Of a DNA stretch of 64,000 nt, positions 1 to 9,373 are shown piece after piece (the first letter of the stretch is position 1; each line of letters begins with the position of its first letter). The notes below the pieces were generated by a model. That model had not been told where the DNA came from, searched no databases, and saw nothing but the letters and a program-made list of their open reading frames with translations. Source of the stretch: DASYLJ01 sp036009625 (lineage in GTDB: Bacteria > Desulfobacterota > Binatia > DP-6); assembly GCA_036009625.1 (NCBI GenBank), contig DASYLJ010000043.1:10749-74748 (forward strand), given 5' to 3'. The position numbers and the translations under genes were made by a program.

Positions 1-1398
1 CTGGCGCCGGACGACCTGGTCTGCGACCTGGCGTGCGGCTACGGCGAGTCGAGCGAGATCCTGTCGCGCTCGTGCTGGAGCGTGGTGGGCGTCGACCGTG
101 ATCCCGAGCTGATCGGCGAGGCGCGCCGGCGCTTCGGCCACAAGCCGCAGCTCGAGTTCGTCTGTGCCGACGCCGAGGACTGGGTGCACCCGGGCGAGCC
201 GTTCGACGTCGTCGTCAGCATGCACACCCTCGAGCACGTCGAGCGCGATCGCCGCATGCTGATCAACATCCGCAACATGCTGCGCCAGAATGGTCGCCTG
301 ATTCTCGAGGTGCCGCTGGCGACGCGCCGTCCGTTTCCGGTGCCGCACAACCCGCATCACCTGCGCGAGTATACCCGCGTCGAGATCGAGCGCCTGGTCG
401 TCGGCGCCGGCTTCGTCCTCGAAGGCGCGCGCGGCATGAGCCGCGGCATCTATACGGATCCAATGCTGGCGCGGGAGGCGATCCAGCTTCACGCCCGCAA
501 GCCCGACACCGCGCTGTGGGTGCACGAGCCCGCCGAGCGCATTCTGCAGGAGCGCGCCGCCGACATCCGTCGCCTGACGCTGGAGTCGATCGCCGCCGCC
601 GGCAGCGGCCATCCCGGTGGGTCGCTGTCGATCGCCGAGGTGCTGGCCTGCCTGTACTTCGACGACACCGACCCGTCGCTGCGGGTGACATGGGACGCGC
701 GCACCCACGACCGCAATCGCGTCGTACTGTCGAAGGGCCACGCCTGTCCCGCCTGGTATGCGGCGCTGCACCTGGCCGGCATCCTGCCATCACCGGTGGG
801 GCAGCTGCGAAAGCTCGGCTCGCGCTTCCCCGGCCATCCGGAGGTGGGCACGCCCGGCGTCGATACGCCGTCGGGCTCGCTCGGCAACGGCCTCTCGATC
901 GGCGTCGGCATGGCGGTCGGTCTGGCCCACCAGGGCTTCCGCGACCGTCGCACCTACGTCGTGCTCGGCGACGGCGATCTCAACGAGGGCGCGACGTGGG
1001 AGGCGATGATGTACGCCGCCCATCACGGGCTCGGGAACCTCACCGCCGTCATCGACGCGAACGGGCGGCAGGGCGAGGCGTCGACGGGGGCCGTGCTCGA
1101 CCTCGAGCCGCTGCCGCGCAAGCTCGAGGCGTTCGGCTGGCAGGCGCTCGAGATCCACGGGCACGACATCCCGTCGATCCGTCGCGCCTTCCGTCGCGCC
1201 GCCGCCACCAGCGATCGCCCGACGTGCATCGTCGCGCGCACCGTGAAGGGGCGGGGCGTGTCGTTCATGGAGGACGTGCAGCGCTGGCACGGCAGCCTGG
1301 CGCCGACGCCGGACGAGCTCACGCTGGCGCTCGACGAGATCAAGCGCACGTCGGCCGCCGCAGCCACCCAGCACGCGGGAGGGTACTATGGCGTCTGA
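1..1398 (+). CDS. SAM methyltransferase fused to transketolase N-terminal (TPP-binding) subunit, 5' partial
   Basis: The frame is open from the first base, so the start lies upstream; 465 residues are visible. Residues 9-15 carry a class I methyltransferase motif I (DLACGYG), followed by VDRD and a HTLEHV motif. From about residue 175 the protein becomes a transketolase N-subunit: GSGHPGGS near 201, SKGHACPAWYAAL, SLGNGLS, and the thiamine-diphosphate motif GDGDLNEG near 324 with a downstream conserved Asn. Two-piece transketolases transfer two-carbon ketol units; the C-subunit follows with an 11-base overlap. The fusion to a methyltransferase is unusual. The context (SDR, ATP-grasp, hydrolase, glycosyltransferase) suggests modified-sugar synthesis rather than the central pentose pathway; that role is inference. 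Confidence 0.88.
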   Translation: MAPDDLVCDLACGYGESSEILSRSCWSVVGVDRDPELIGEARRRFGHKPQLEFVCADAEDWVHPGEPFDVVVSMHTLEHVERDRRMLINIRNMLRQNGRLILEVPLATRRPFPVPHNPHHLREYTRVEIERLVVGAGFVLEGARGMSRGIYTDPMLAREAIQLHARKPDTALWVHEPAERILQERAADIRRLTLESIAAAGSGHPGGSLSIAEVLACLYFDDTDPSLRVTWDARTHDRNRVVLSKGHACPAWYAALHLAGILPSPVGQLRKLGSRFPGHPEVGTPGVDTPSGSLGNGLSIGVGMAVGLAHQGFRDRRTYVVLGDGDLNEGATWEAMMYAAHHGLGNLTAVIDANGRQGEASTGAVLDLEPLPRKLEAFGWQALEIHGHDIPSIRRAFRRAAATSDRPTCIVARTVKGRGVSFMEDVQRWHGSLAPTPDELTLALDEIKRTSAAAATQHAGGYYGV

Positions 1399-2347
1399 CC
1401 AACAGTCGCTGCGCGAGGCCTTCGGGCGCGCGCTCACCACCATCGGCGCCGTGCAGCGCGACTTCGTCGTGCTCGACGCCGACGTCGCCGGCGGCACGTC
1501 GACGAGCCACTTCAAGGCGGCCTTCCCCGAGCGCTTCTACGACTTCGGTATCGCCGAGCAGAACATGATGGCCGCGGCGTCGGGCATGGCGGCGGTCGGT
1601 CTGCGGCCGTTCGTCACCACGTTCGCGGTCTTCGCCACCATGCGCGCGCTCGAGCAGCTGCGCACCTTCGTGGCGTATCCGCGCTTCCCGGTGACGGTGG
1701 CGGGCAGCCATTGCGGCCTCGACGTCGGTCCCGACGGGGCCACGGCGCAGGCGCTCGAGGACATTGCCATCACGCGCGCCATCGCGAACCTCACGGTGGT
1801 GGCGCCCGCCGATCCCACCGAGATGGCGATGGCGGTGCAGGCCATCCTGGCGCACGACGGGCCGGTGTATCTGCGCACCGGTCGCAGCCCGGTACCGGTG
1901 CTGTTCGGCGTCGACCACCATTTCGAGCTCGGCCGCGGCCAGGTGCTGGAGGACGGCGACGACGTCACCATCGTCGCCACCGGCGTCATGGTGCATCGCG
2001 CGCTGGCGGCGTCGGCGATGCTGCGACGCGAGGGCGTGCGCGCCCGCGTCGTCAACATGCCGACGATCAAGCCGCTCGACGTGCCGCTGCTCGTCGAGTC
2101 TGCGTCGCGCACGGGCGCGATCGTGACGGCGGAAGACCATTCGATCATCGGCGGACTCGGCGGCGCAGTCGCCGAGGCACTCGCCGTCCACCATCCCACG
2201 CCGGTGGCGATGGTGGGCGTGCGCGACCGTTTTGGCGCCTCGGGCGAGCCCGCGGCACTGGCGACGCACTTCGGTATCGGCGCGCTCGACGTGGCAGCGG
2301 CGGCCCGGGACCTGGTGCATGCGAAGGGAGCACGACGATGCGCGTGA
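1388..2347 (+). CDS. Transketolase C-terminal subunit (pyrimidine-binding plus C-terminal domains)
   Basis: This 319-residue protein matches the second half of a split transketolase/DXS-type enzyme. It has DADVAGGTSTSHF near the N-terminus, the conserved FGIAEQNM segment holding the glutamate that activates thiamine diphosphate, and a C-terminal domain beginning near GDDVTIVATG. It should pair with the preceding N-subunit to make one active site at the dimer interface. The ATG lies inside the end of the upstream gene and the stop overlaps the next start by 10 bases, so translation is probably coupled. Substrate not determinable from sequence. Confidence 0.9.
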   Translation: MASDQQSLREAFGRALTTIGAVQRDFVVLDADVAGGTSTSHFKAAFPERFYDFGIAEQNMMAAASGMAAVGLRPFVTTFAVFATMRALEQLRTFVAYPRFPVTVAGSHCGLDVGPDGATAQALEDIAITRAIANLTVVAPADPTEMAMAVQAILAHDGPVYLRTGRSPVPVLFGVDHHFELGRGQVLEDGDDVTIVATGVMVHRALAASAMLRREGVRARVVNMPTIKPLDVPLLVESASRTGAIVTAEDHSIIGGLGGAVAEALAVHHPTPVAMVGVRDRFGASGEPAALATHFGIGALDVAAAARDLVHAKGARRCA

Positions 2348-3174
2348 ACGGCAACGGCAAGAACGGTAGCGGCAACGGCAACGGGAACGGGCACTCGAAC
2401 GGATACGCGAACGGGCACGGCAACGGCCATGCGCGCGGTCGCCTCGAGGGCCGGCGCATCGTCGTCACCGGCGGCAGCCGCGGCATCGGCCGCGGTATCG
2501 CGATCGCCTGTGCGCGCGAGGGGGCGTCCGTCGGCATCACCTATGCGTCTCAGGCCGACGCCGCGGCGGACGTCAGCGAGATCATCCGCGCGGCGGGGGG
2601 AAGCTGCATCACCGTGCCGATGGACGTGCGCGAGCGCCAGAGCGTGCGCGAGGCGATGACCGGCATCGCGCGCGAGCTCGGTGGTCTCGACGTGCTCGTG
2701 AACAACGCCGGCGTCAACAAGCCGTGCGACTTCGACCTCCTCACCGACGCCGACTGGGACGAGGTGATGGCGGTGAACCTGCGTGGCCCCTTCATCTGTA
2801 CGCAGGAGGCGCTGGCCTTCCTGCACGAGGGCGGGACAGTGATCAACATCGGCTCCGTCAGCGGTCAGTACGGTGGTCCGCGCACGGCGCACTATGCGGC
2901 GTCGAAGGGCGGGCTGATCGCGCTCACGCAGTGCGCGGCGCGCTTCCTGGCGCCACGTGGCGTGCGCGTCAACCTGGTATCGCCGGGGCTCGTGCGCTCC
3001 GAGATGGCGGCGGCCGGGCTCGCCGGGCTGCCGTCGCAGATCCGGGACGGCATCCTGCTCGGACGCCTGGGCGAGGTGGAGGAGGTCGCGCACGCGGTCG
3101 TCTTCCTGGCTTCGACCGAGTCGTCCTACGTCACCGGGCAGACGGTGAACGTCAATGGCGGCCTCTACTTCTAA
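2338..3174 (+). CDS. Short-chain dehydrogenase/reductase with Asn-Gly repeat N-terminus
   Basis: A classical SDR of 278 residues. After an N-terminal extension of about 35 residues rich in Asn-Gly and Gly-His, it shows the cofactor motif TGGSRGIG, NNAGVN, and the catalytic Ser with YAASK, ending in VTGQTVNVNGG as in FabG-like 3-oxoacyl or sugar reductases. ATG 2338 is chosen because it overlaps the preceding stop; frames open further upstream are antisense or shadow sequence. The Asn-Gly tract is encoded by imperfect GGCAAC-type hexamers and is not part of the SDR fold. It likely oxidises or reduces a sugar or acyl intermediate made by its operon neighbours. Confidence 0.9.
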   Translation: MRVNGNGKNGSGNGNGNGHSNGYANGHGNGHARGRLEGRRIVVTGGSRGIGRGIAIACAREGASVGITYASQADAAADVSEIIRAAGGSCITVPMDVRERQSVREAMTGIARELGGLDVLVNNAGVNKPCDFDLLTDADWDEVMAVNLRGPFICTQEALAFLHEGGTVINIGSVSGQYGGPRTAHYAASKGGLIALTQCAARFLAPRGVRVNLVSPGLVRSEMAAAGLAGLPSQIRDGILLGRLGEVEEVAHAVVFLASTESSYVTGQTVNVNGGLYF

Positions 3175-4423
3175 CGGGCAGCGCACGCTGCTCGTCGTCT
3201 CCGGCGGGCGCGAGGCGGTGCCGGCGATCCGCGAGGCGCAGCGCCTCGGGCTGCGCGTGCTCGTCTCCGACGGCGCGCCCGACGCCCCCGGCTTCCAGCT
3301 CGCCGACGCCGGCCTGCTGGCGAGCACGTACGACCCCGCGGCGACGGTGGAGGCGGCGCGGGCGTATGCCACGCGCCATCGCATCGACGGCGTGCTGGCG
3401 GTCGCCGCCGACGTGCCGAACACGGTGGCGGCGGTGGCCGATGCGCTCGGCCTGGTCGGGCCGTCGCTGCACAGCGCGCATCTCGCCTCCGACAAGGTGG
3501 CGATGAAGGACCGCTTCCGCGAGGCGGGCGTGGCGGTGCCGTGGTACGCGCCGGTGGCGTCGGCAGAAGCGCTCGCCGAGCACGCGGCGGGCGCGCCCGG
3601 ACGGCTCATCGTGAAGCCGGTCGACAGCCGCGGCGCGCGCGGCGTGGTGCGGCTGCTGCGCGGCGTCGACCCGGCGTGGGCGTACCACCAGGCCGCCATC
3701 GAGTCGCCCACCGGGCGCGTCATGGTGGAGCGCTTCGTCGACGGACCGCAGCTCAGCACCGAGTCGGTGGTCGTCGACGGCCGCTGCACCACCGTCGGCG
3801 TCTCCGATCGCAACTACGAGTACCTCGATCGCTTCGCGCCCTTCGTCATCGAGAACGGCGGCGACCTGCCGACGCGGCTCCCGGCGACGATCGTCGAGCG
3901 GGTGGGGACACTGGTCGCCGATGCCGCGGCGGCGCTCGGTATCACGCACGGCACGGTGAAGGGCGACATCGTCGTCGGGCCCGACGGCCCGCTCGTGATC
4001 GAGCTGGCGGCGCGGCTCTCGGGCGGCCTCTTCTGCACGCACGAGATCCCGCTCGCCACTGGCGTCAATCTGGTCGAGGCCGCGATCCGCCTGGCACTCG
4101 GCGAGCACCCGTCGTCGGCCGATCTCGAGCCGCGCTGGTCGCGCGGCGTGGCGCAGCGCTACTTCTTCCCGAAGCCCGGCACGGTGACGGCGATCGACGG
4201 CGTCGCGGCGGCGGCGGCGGCGGCGGGCACGGCGCTCCTCGAGATGACGGTGGGGCGCGGCAGCGTGGTGCGGCCGATCACGAGCCACGTCTGCCGCGGC
4301 GGCGTCGTCATCACCGTCGGTGACACGCGCGAGCAGGCGATCGAGCGCGCCGAGGCCGTGGTGGCCCGCGTGCGGATCGTCACGCAGGCGGTGTCGGCGC
4401 CCGTGAGCGCCGTGCTGCACTGA
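3155..4423 (+). CDS. ATP-grasp carboxylate-amine/thiol ligase-like enzyme
   Basis: A 422-residue protein with ATP-grasp architecture: an N-terminal Rossmann-like pre-ATP domain (LLVVSGGREAVPAIREA), an ATP-binding core with LIVKPVDSRGARGV and MVERFVDGPQLSTESVVVDG, and the Mg-binding segment VIELAARLSGG. The last third resembles the C-terminal domain of PurK/CarB-type ligases. It starts 20 bases inside the SDR gene. ATP-grasp enzymes activate a carboxylate as acyl phosphate for attack by an amine or thiol. In this operon it may add an amino-acid or acyl group to a sugar nucleotide; that role is inferred only from neighbours. Confidence 0.85.
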   Translation: MAASTSNGQRTLLVVSGGREAVPAIREAQRLGLRVLVSDGAPDAPGFQLADAGLLASTYDPAATVEAARAYATRHRIDGVLAVAADVPNTVAAVADALGLVGPSLHSAHLASDKVAMKDRFREAGVAVPWYAPVASAEALAEHAAGAPGRLIVKPVDSRGARGVVRLLRGVDPAWAYHQAAIESPTGRVMVERFVDGPQLSTESVVVDGRCTTVGVSDRNYEYLDRFAPFVIENGGDLPTRLPATIVERVGTLVADAAAALGITHGTVKGDIVVGPDGPLVIELAARLSGGLFCTHEIPLATGVNLVEAAIRLALGEHPSSADLEPRWSRGVAQRYFFPKPGTVTAIDGVAAAAAAAGTALLEMTVGRGSVVRPITSHVCRGGVVITVGDTREQAIERAEAVVARVRIVTQAVSAPVSAVLH

Positions 4424-4430
4424 GGATGTC

Positions 4431-6752
4431 GTGACGCTCGACCTCTTCACCGTCTTCCACCTGAACCTCGACTTCTCGTGCATTCCGCCGGGCGACGTCC
4501 CGCGTGTGCTCGACCGTTGCGTGTGGCCGCTCGTCGAGCTGACGGCGCGACCGGGAGTCCGGCTCGGGCTCGAGCTGCCCGCCGACTCGCTGGAACGCAT
4601 CGCTGCCGACGATCCGCTGCTCCTCGACGCCATTCGTGCGTCGGTGGCACGCGGCGCGCTCGAGATCGTCGGCTCCGGGCTGGCGCAGGTGATCCTGCCG
4701 CTGGTGCCGGCCGCCGTTGGTGCGCGCACGCTGGCCCGTGGCCAGGACGTCTATCGTCGTCGGCTCGGGCAGGCGCCACGGCTCGGGTACCTGAACGAGC
4801 AGACGTGGTCGGCGGGGTTGGTGCCGCTCTACCGCGAGGCGGGTTTCGAGGCGATCGTCGCGGAGTGGGAGAATCCCGCTAGCGCGCACGGCTGGCCCGA
4901 GCGCGATCGCTATCACGCGGCGTGGGTCGCGGGGCCTGCCGGCGATCGCATCGCCTGCCTGTGGAACTCGTCGGTCGTGTTCCAGCGCGTGCAGCGGTAC
5001 GCACACGGCGAGATCGAGCTCGACGAGGTGCTGGCGCTGCTCGCCACGCACCACGATGCGACGACGCCGCGCGCCCTCTGCCTCTATGGCAACGATGCCG
5101 AGGTGTTCGACTATCGGCCCGGCGCGGCGTCGCTGCGTTACGATGGCGGTCCGCGTGGCGAGTGGGCGCGGCTCGAGACGCTGCTCCGCACGCTCGTCGC
5201 CGACGGCCGCTTCACGCTCGTGACGCCGAGCGCCGCGCTGGCGTCCCACCCGCCCGACGGTCCGTCGCGACGGCTCGAATCGTCCGACGCGCCGCTGCCG
5301 GCGAAGAAGCAGGCGAAGTACAACGTGACGCGCTGGGCGGTGTGTGGTCGCGACAACGTGCGACGCAACGCTGCCAGCCACGGCATGGCGCGACGGCTCG
5401 GCCTGGTATCGGCGCTGCAGCGCGCGAGCGGCGTCGCGGCGGGTACCGAGGCCGCGGTCGGTCGCCTGGCCGACGAGGTCGTGCGCCTCTGGGGCAGCGA
5501 CCTGCGCACGCACACCACCGACGAGCGCACCGATGCGGCCGCTGCACGCGCCGGTGCGGTGGCGAGCGAGATCGACGCCCTGGTCGCACGGCTCGAGCCC
5601 GCGCTCGTCACGCCGGCGCTGGCACCCGACGAGCTGGCGCTCTTCAACCCGCATCCGACCGCCTGGACGGCGACCCCAGTGGCGTTCCCGGTGCGCTTCG
5701 CACCCGGCGTGGTGCGCGGCGGTCTCCGGGTCGAGGCCGCGGGACGCGAGCTGCCCTCACAGCTCGAGGAGGTCGAGACCTACCGCGACGGCAGCATCCG
5801 CGCGGGGCTGCTCGTGGTGGCACCGCACGTTCCGCCGCTCGGCACGCTGCGGCTCCGTTGTCGCTCTGCTGCGATCGCTCCGGCACCGGGCGATGCCCCC
5901 GATCGCATCGAGACCGGCGCGGTCGTCGTGCAGCTGACGCCACGACGCGGTGCCGCCGTGCGCGCGCTGACCTTCCCGCGTCTCGCCCCGCATCCGCTCG
6001 CCGGCACCATCGCCCAGGGCGCGTTCTCGCCGATCGAGCTCGCCGCCGACTGGTACACCGGCAACGTCGTCCTGCACGATGCCGTCGGCGCCAAGCACAC
6101 CGATCTCGAGGCCACCACGCTGGTGGCGCTGGCCGCGCCCGAGGCCTGCCCGATCCGGATCCCGGTGGCGGCGCGCGTGGCGGGGCCGTGGGGAGAGGTC
6201 TGGAAGACGATCTACGTCTATCGCGACGTGCCGCGGCTCGACGTCCGCTACCACTTCACGTTCCGCGACCTGCGTCCGCGCTCGCTGCGTGCGGGTGTGC
6301 TCAGCCTCGATCCGACGGCGTTCCGTCCCGACGCGCTCCGCTACGTCACCGTGAACGGCGGGCGCGACGTCGAGCGCTTCGGGCTCGGCACGACGCGGGT
6401 GGCGCAGCACGAGCCGGTGAGCTTCGCGGTGTCGGCGCGCAGCTGCCTCGGCGCCACCGAGGGCTGGGTCGACGTCGGCGACGACACCCACGGCATCACG
6501 GTGGCGTACGACCCCGCGGCACTCGCGGCAGCCCCGCTGATGCAGCACACGCCGGCGGGCGACGTCGCACTGACCCGCGTCCATCTCTCGCTCGCCGAGA
6601 GCGACGACACGGCGGCGCCGCTGTTCCGCGGCCACACCCGCTTCACGGTGCGCTGGCTCGGGCGCGGCACCGACATGACGGAGGCACGGCGTCAGGCGGT
6701 GCACGTCGCGGAGGGCCTCCACGTGGTGCGGCCGGCCGACGCGCATGAGTAG
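4431..6752 (+). CDS. GH57/GH38-like glycoside hydrolase
   Basis: This 773-residue protein starts at GTG, seven bases after the previous stop. The first 240 residues look like a GH57-type (beta/alpha)7 catalytic domain: FHLNLDFS near the start, EIVGSGLAQVILPL, LNEQTWS with candidate nucleophile Glu123, and YGNDAEVFD with candidate acid Asp222. The C-terminal half begins LALFNPHPTAW and contains LPSQ and PPLGTLRLR, as in GH38 alpha-mannosidase beta-sandwich regions. No signal peptide is visible, so it is probably cytoplasmic. It may process or rearrange a glycan intermediate; substrate and exact family are uncertain. Confidence 0.72.
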   Translation: MTLDLFTVFHLNLDFSCIPPGDVPRVLDRCVWPLVELTARPGVRLGLELPADSLERIAADDPLLLDAIRASVARGALEIVGSGLAQVILPLVPAAVGARTLARGQDVYRRRLGQAPRLGYLNEQTWSAGLVPLYREAGFEAIVAEWENPASAHGWPERDRYHAAWVAGPAGDRIACLWNSSVVFQRVQRYAHGEIELDEVLALLATHHDATTPRALCLYGNDAEVFDYRPGAASLRYDGGPRGEWARLETLLRTLVADGRFTLVTPSAALASHPPDGPSRRLESSDAPLPAKKQAKYNVTRWAVCGRDNVRRNAASHGMARRLGLVSALQRASGVAAGTEAAVGRLADEVVRLWGSDLRTHTTDERTDAAAARAGAVASEIDALVARLEPALVTPALAPDELALFNPHPTAWTATPVAFPVRFAPGVVRGGLRVEAAGRELPSQLEEVETYRDGSIRAGLLVVAPHVPPLGTLRLRCRSAAIAPAPGDAPDRIETGAVVVQLTPRRGAAVRALTFPRLAPHPLAGTIAQGAFSPIELAADWYTGNVVLHDAVGAKHTDLEATTLVALAAPEACPIRIPVAARVAGPWGEVWKTIYVYRDVPRLDVRYHFTFRDLRPRSLRAGVLSLDPTAFRPDALRYVTVNGGRDVERFGLGTTRVAQHEPVSFAVSARSCLGATEGWVDVGDDTHGITVAYDPAALAAAPLMQHTPAGDVALTRVHLSLAESDDTAAPLFRGHTRFTVRWLGRGTDMTEARRQAVHVAEGLHVVRPADAHE

Positions 6753-7671
6753 CCGCTGGGCACGGCTCGCCGAGCGCCGCGCGACGGCGTTGCTCGGCGC
6801 GTTGCAGACGCCGTCGGCGCGCGTGCTCGACGCCCTCGGCGGCTTCCCGCTCGAGGCCGCGTCGGGGGCGGCACCGTGCGACGTCGTCATCGACCCCGCG
6901 CGACCCGAGCAGCCCGACGACCACGGCGCGCGCCTGCGCGCGATGATCGCCGACTGCGCACCCGACGGAACGCTGGCGCTGGTGGCGTGCGGCGGCCCCG
7001 CGCAGCCCGCCAGTCCGTGTGGTCCGCGCTCGCTCGGTGCGACGCGCGCCATCCTCGACGCGCACGGCTTCACGGTGGCGTTGCTGCCGTTCGACGTCCT
7101 CGGTCCGTGTGCGCCCTTGCGACTCGGCCTGGGGGTACGTCGCGAGCGCGTGCTCGCCGAGCTCGACGCACACCTCGCCGCATCCTCGGTGCGTCGGGCC
7201 GCACGTCTGGTCGAGGCGCATCTCGTCGCAGGCCTTGCGCCGGAGGAGACGGGCCGGGTGCTCGTGGTGGGGACCCGGGGCAGGGTGCCGTTGCTGCCAG
7301 TGCCCGATCGCGCGGTGTTCGCAGCCGGCATGCTGCCGCTCCTGCACGACGATGCGGTGATGCGTTGGCTCGCGTTCGTCGACACCGAGCTGCTGTCGCC
7401 GGTGGGGGCCGGCATCGGTCTCCTGGCGGCGATGCGTGACGTCGACGGGACGGCGGCGCAGACGTTGCTGCAGGCCCGCGGCCGCTGGTGGGCGCGCGAC
7501 CTCGAGGTGCAGCGGCTGGTCGAGGCGTCGGCGCACCGGCTCGCGTGCCGGACCATCGCCGCCCTCGACGACCCGGTCGCGGCCACGCTCGAGTACGAGC
7601 TGGTGTCGGCCATGAACGCGCTCGCCAACCGTTGGCTCGCCGACGAGCTGCCGCCGTGCAACGTCCGCTGA
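6745..7671 (+). CDS. Hypothetical protein, degenerate methyltransferase-like N-terminus
   Basis: The function is not recognised. The 308-residue product starts eight bases inside the preceding gene and runs into the next one, so it belongs to the operon. The first 120 residues have the rhythm of the second half of a Rossmann methyltransferase (CDVVIDPAR, GTLALVACGG, then ATRAILDAHGFTVALLPFD), but there is no glycine-rich SAM motif. The remaining part is Ala/Leu/Arg-rich helix without recognisable motifs. Codon use matches its neighbours. It may be a non-catalytic partner of the methyltransferase fusion upstream; this is speculation. Confidence 0.65.
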   Translation: MSSRWARLAERRATALLGALQTPSARVLDALGGFPLEAASGAAPCDVVIDPARPEQPDDHGARLRAMIADCAPDGTLALVACGGPAQPASPCGPRSLGATRAILDAHGFTVALLPFDVLGPCAPLRLGLGVRRERVLAELDAHLAASSVRRAARLVEAHLVAGLAPEETGRVLVVGTRGRVPLLPVPDRAVFAAGMLPLLHDDAVMRWLAFVDTELLSPVGAGIGLLAAMRDVDGTAAQTLLQARGRWWARDLEVQRLVEASAHRLACRTIAALDDPVAATLEYELVSAMNALANRWLADELPPCNVR

Positions 7672-9320
7672 TCTTCGTCTCGTGCGGCGCCCCGGTGGTG
7701 CCGCTGCTGGCGGGGCTCGCGACCCGCTACGTCCTCGTCGTCCCTGATGGTGGCATCGCCGAGCAACTCCGCGCTGGTGGCATCGATGCCGTGCCGTGGC
7801 AGCAGTTCACCGATCCGGCACGCGTCGCCGCGATCCGGGAGCGTGCGCCCCGCCTGCCCGATGCTTTGCTGGCGCGACTCGATGCCGCCGACGTCGGATG
7901 GGGGTTCGCGGGGCGCGGTCGCGGCGAAGCATGCCGGAATGCCATACGCGAGGTTCTCGAGCGCACGTTGGCGACGCAGCTGCTGGTCGGCGAGATCGGC
8001 CGCTCGCTCGCCGCCACCGGACGACTGGCGGCCGTCGTGCTGCACGAGGACGTTACGCCACCGGCGCGCGCGCTGCTCGCGGCGACGCGTGACGCCGGTG
8101 TGCCGAGCCTGCATCTGCCCCACGGTGTGTATGCGCGCGAACGGCTCGTCGGTGCCGACGTCCATGGCACGTTGCACGCCGACGTCGTCGCGGTGGGCGG
8201 CTGCATGCAGCGCGAGTGGTTCCTGTCGCGCGGGGTCGCGGCGGATCGCATCGTCGTCACCGGCAACCCGGCGTGGGATCGGTTGTGCATGCTGTCGCGC
8301 CACGACGCGCCGCCGATCGGCCTGCCGCCCGGTCCGGTGGTGACGGTCGCGGCGTCGTGGATCGGAGCCGACTCGGCGCATCGCCAGCACGTCGAGGCCC
8401 TGCACGACGCCATGATGGCGGCGGCCCTCGACGGCGTGGCGCGCCTGCGCGCGACGGTGCCGTCGCTGCGTCTCGTGCTGCGGCCGCATCCGAGTGCGCC
8501 GGCGTCGAGCGATGCGAGCCTGATGACGCGCGCGGCGGCGGCGGGTGCGGTGCCCGATCGTATCGAGCGGGGCGACGGGGTGGCGTTGCTCGCGCGCAGC
8601 GACGCGCTCGTCACGCTGCCGTCCACGCTCGCCATCGAGGCGATCCTGCTGGGCACGCCCGTCGTCGCGCCGGGCTTCGCCTACGACGGCGACGCCGTCC
8701 GTTCTGCCGATCGGGACGGGGCATCCGTCGCCGCGGCACTCGAGGCGTCGCTGGGCGACGTGGGGTCGTCCGCGTTCGCGCTGCGGTGTGCGACCTTCGC
8801 GACGCGCTACAACGGTCCGTCGGACGGTGGGGCGGGCGAGCGCGTGCTGGCGCTCATCGACGCCCTCGCCGCGCGCGCGGTGCGGCCCGGCCCGGTCGAT
8901 GCGCTCGCGCCGGCGCGTGCCCTCGCCGCGGGCGGTCATTGGGACGAGGTCGTGGCCGCCCTTCAGGACGACGTGCGTCCGGACGCGCTGGCGCTTTGTG
9001 CGGAGGCGCTCGCGCGGCTCGGCCGACCCACCGAGGCGGAGCCGTGCTTCCGGCGCGCCGTAGCCGCCGGGGCCGGGGCCGAGGCTCGGGCCGGGCTCGG
9101 GCTGCTGCTGCTCGAGCGCGGTGCGCACGCCGAGGCCGAGGCGGTGCTGGCACAGGCGGCCGACATCGACCCCTCGTCCGATCTCGCCTGGTGCGGCCTG
9201 GGCGTGCTGGCGGCATTGCGCGGCGATCGCGACGGGGCGGTGCCGCTGCTGCGTCGCGCCCTGGCGATAAACCCAGCGAATCCCGACGCCCGCGGGGCGC
9301 TCGACGCGCTCGCCGGGTAA
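7656..9320 (+). CDS. Glycosyltransferase-like (UDP-GlcNAc 2-epimerase/CDP-glycerol transferase fold) with C-terminal TPRs
   Basis: GTG 7656 gives a 554-residue protein that overlaps the previous gene by 16 bases. The N-terminal 410 residues resemble GT-B enzymes: PSLHLPHGVYARERL near 148-162, VVTGNPAWDRL, LRLVLRPHPS, and LVTLPSTLAIEAILLGTPVVAPG near the C-end of the fold. From about residue 420 it turns into TPR-type helices (ALCAEALARLGRPTEAEPCF and two further repeats). The HLPHGV and VVTGNP motifs recur in the minus-strand protein at 16558-17892, so the two are paralogues. It likely transfers or polymerises a sugar for a surface glycan. Confidence 0.75.
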   Translation: MQRPLIFVSCGAPVVPLLAGLATRYVLVVPDGGIAEQLRAGGIDAVPWQQFTDPARVAAIRERAPRLPDALLARLDAADVGWGFAGRGRGEACRNAIREVLERTLATQLLVGEIGRSLAATGRLAAVVLHEDVTPPARALLAATRDAGVPSLHLPHGVYARERLVGADVHGTLHADVVAVGGCMQREWFLSRGVAADRIVVTGNPAWDRLCMLSRHDAPPIGLPPGPVVTVAASWIGADSAHRQHVEALHDAMMAAALDGVARLRATVPSLRLVLRPHPSAPASSDASLMTRAAAAGAVPDRIERGDGVALLARSDALVTLPSTLAIEAILLGTPVVAPGFAYDGDAVRSADRDGASVAAALEASLGDVGSSAFALRCATFATRYNGPSDGGAGERVLALIDALAARAVRPGPVDALAPARALAAGGHWDEVVAALQDDVRPDALALCAEALARLGRPTEAEPCFRRAVAAGAGAEARAGLGLLLLERGAHAEAEAVLAQAADIDPSSDLAWCGLGVLAALRGDRDGAVPLLRRALAINPANPDARGALDALAG

Positions 9321-9373
9321 CAATTTTCGAGATTCCCGAGGGCGACCTTCCGTGCCACAACCAGGCCCGCGGC

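Noticed and set aside
5757..9323. A 1188-codon open frame on the minus strand opposite the glycan operon
   Set aside because: It lies antisense to recognisable enzymes and has Arg/Ala/His-rich composition without motifs, typical of GC-rich shadow frames.
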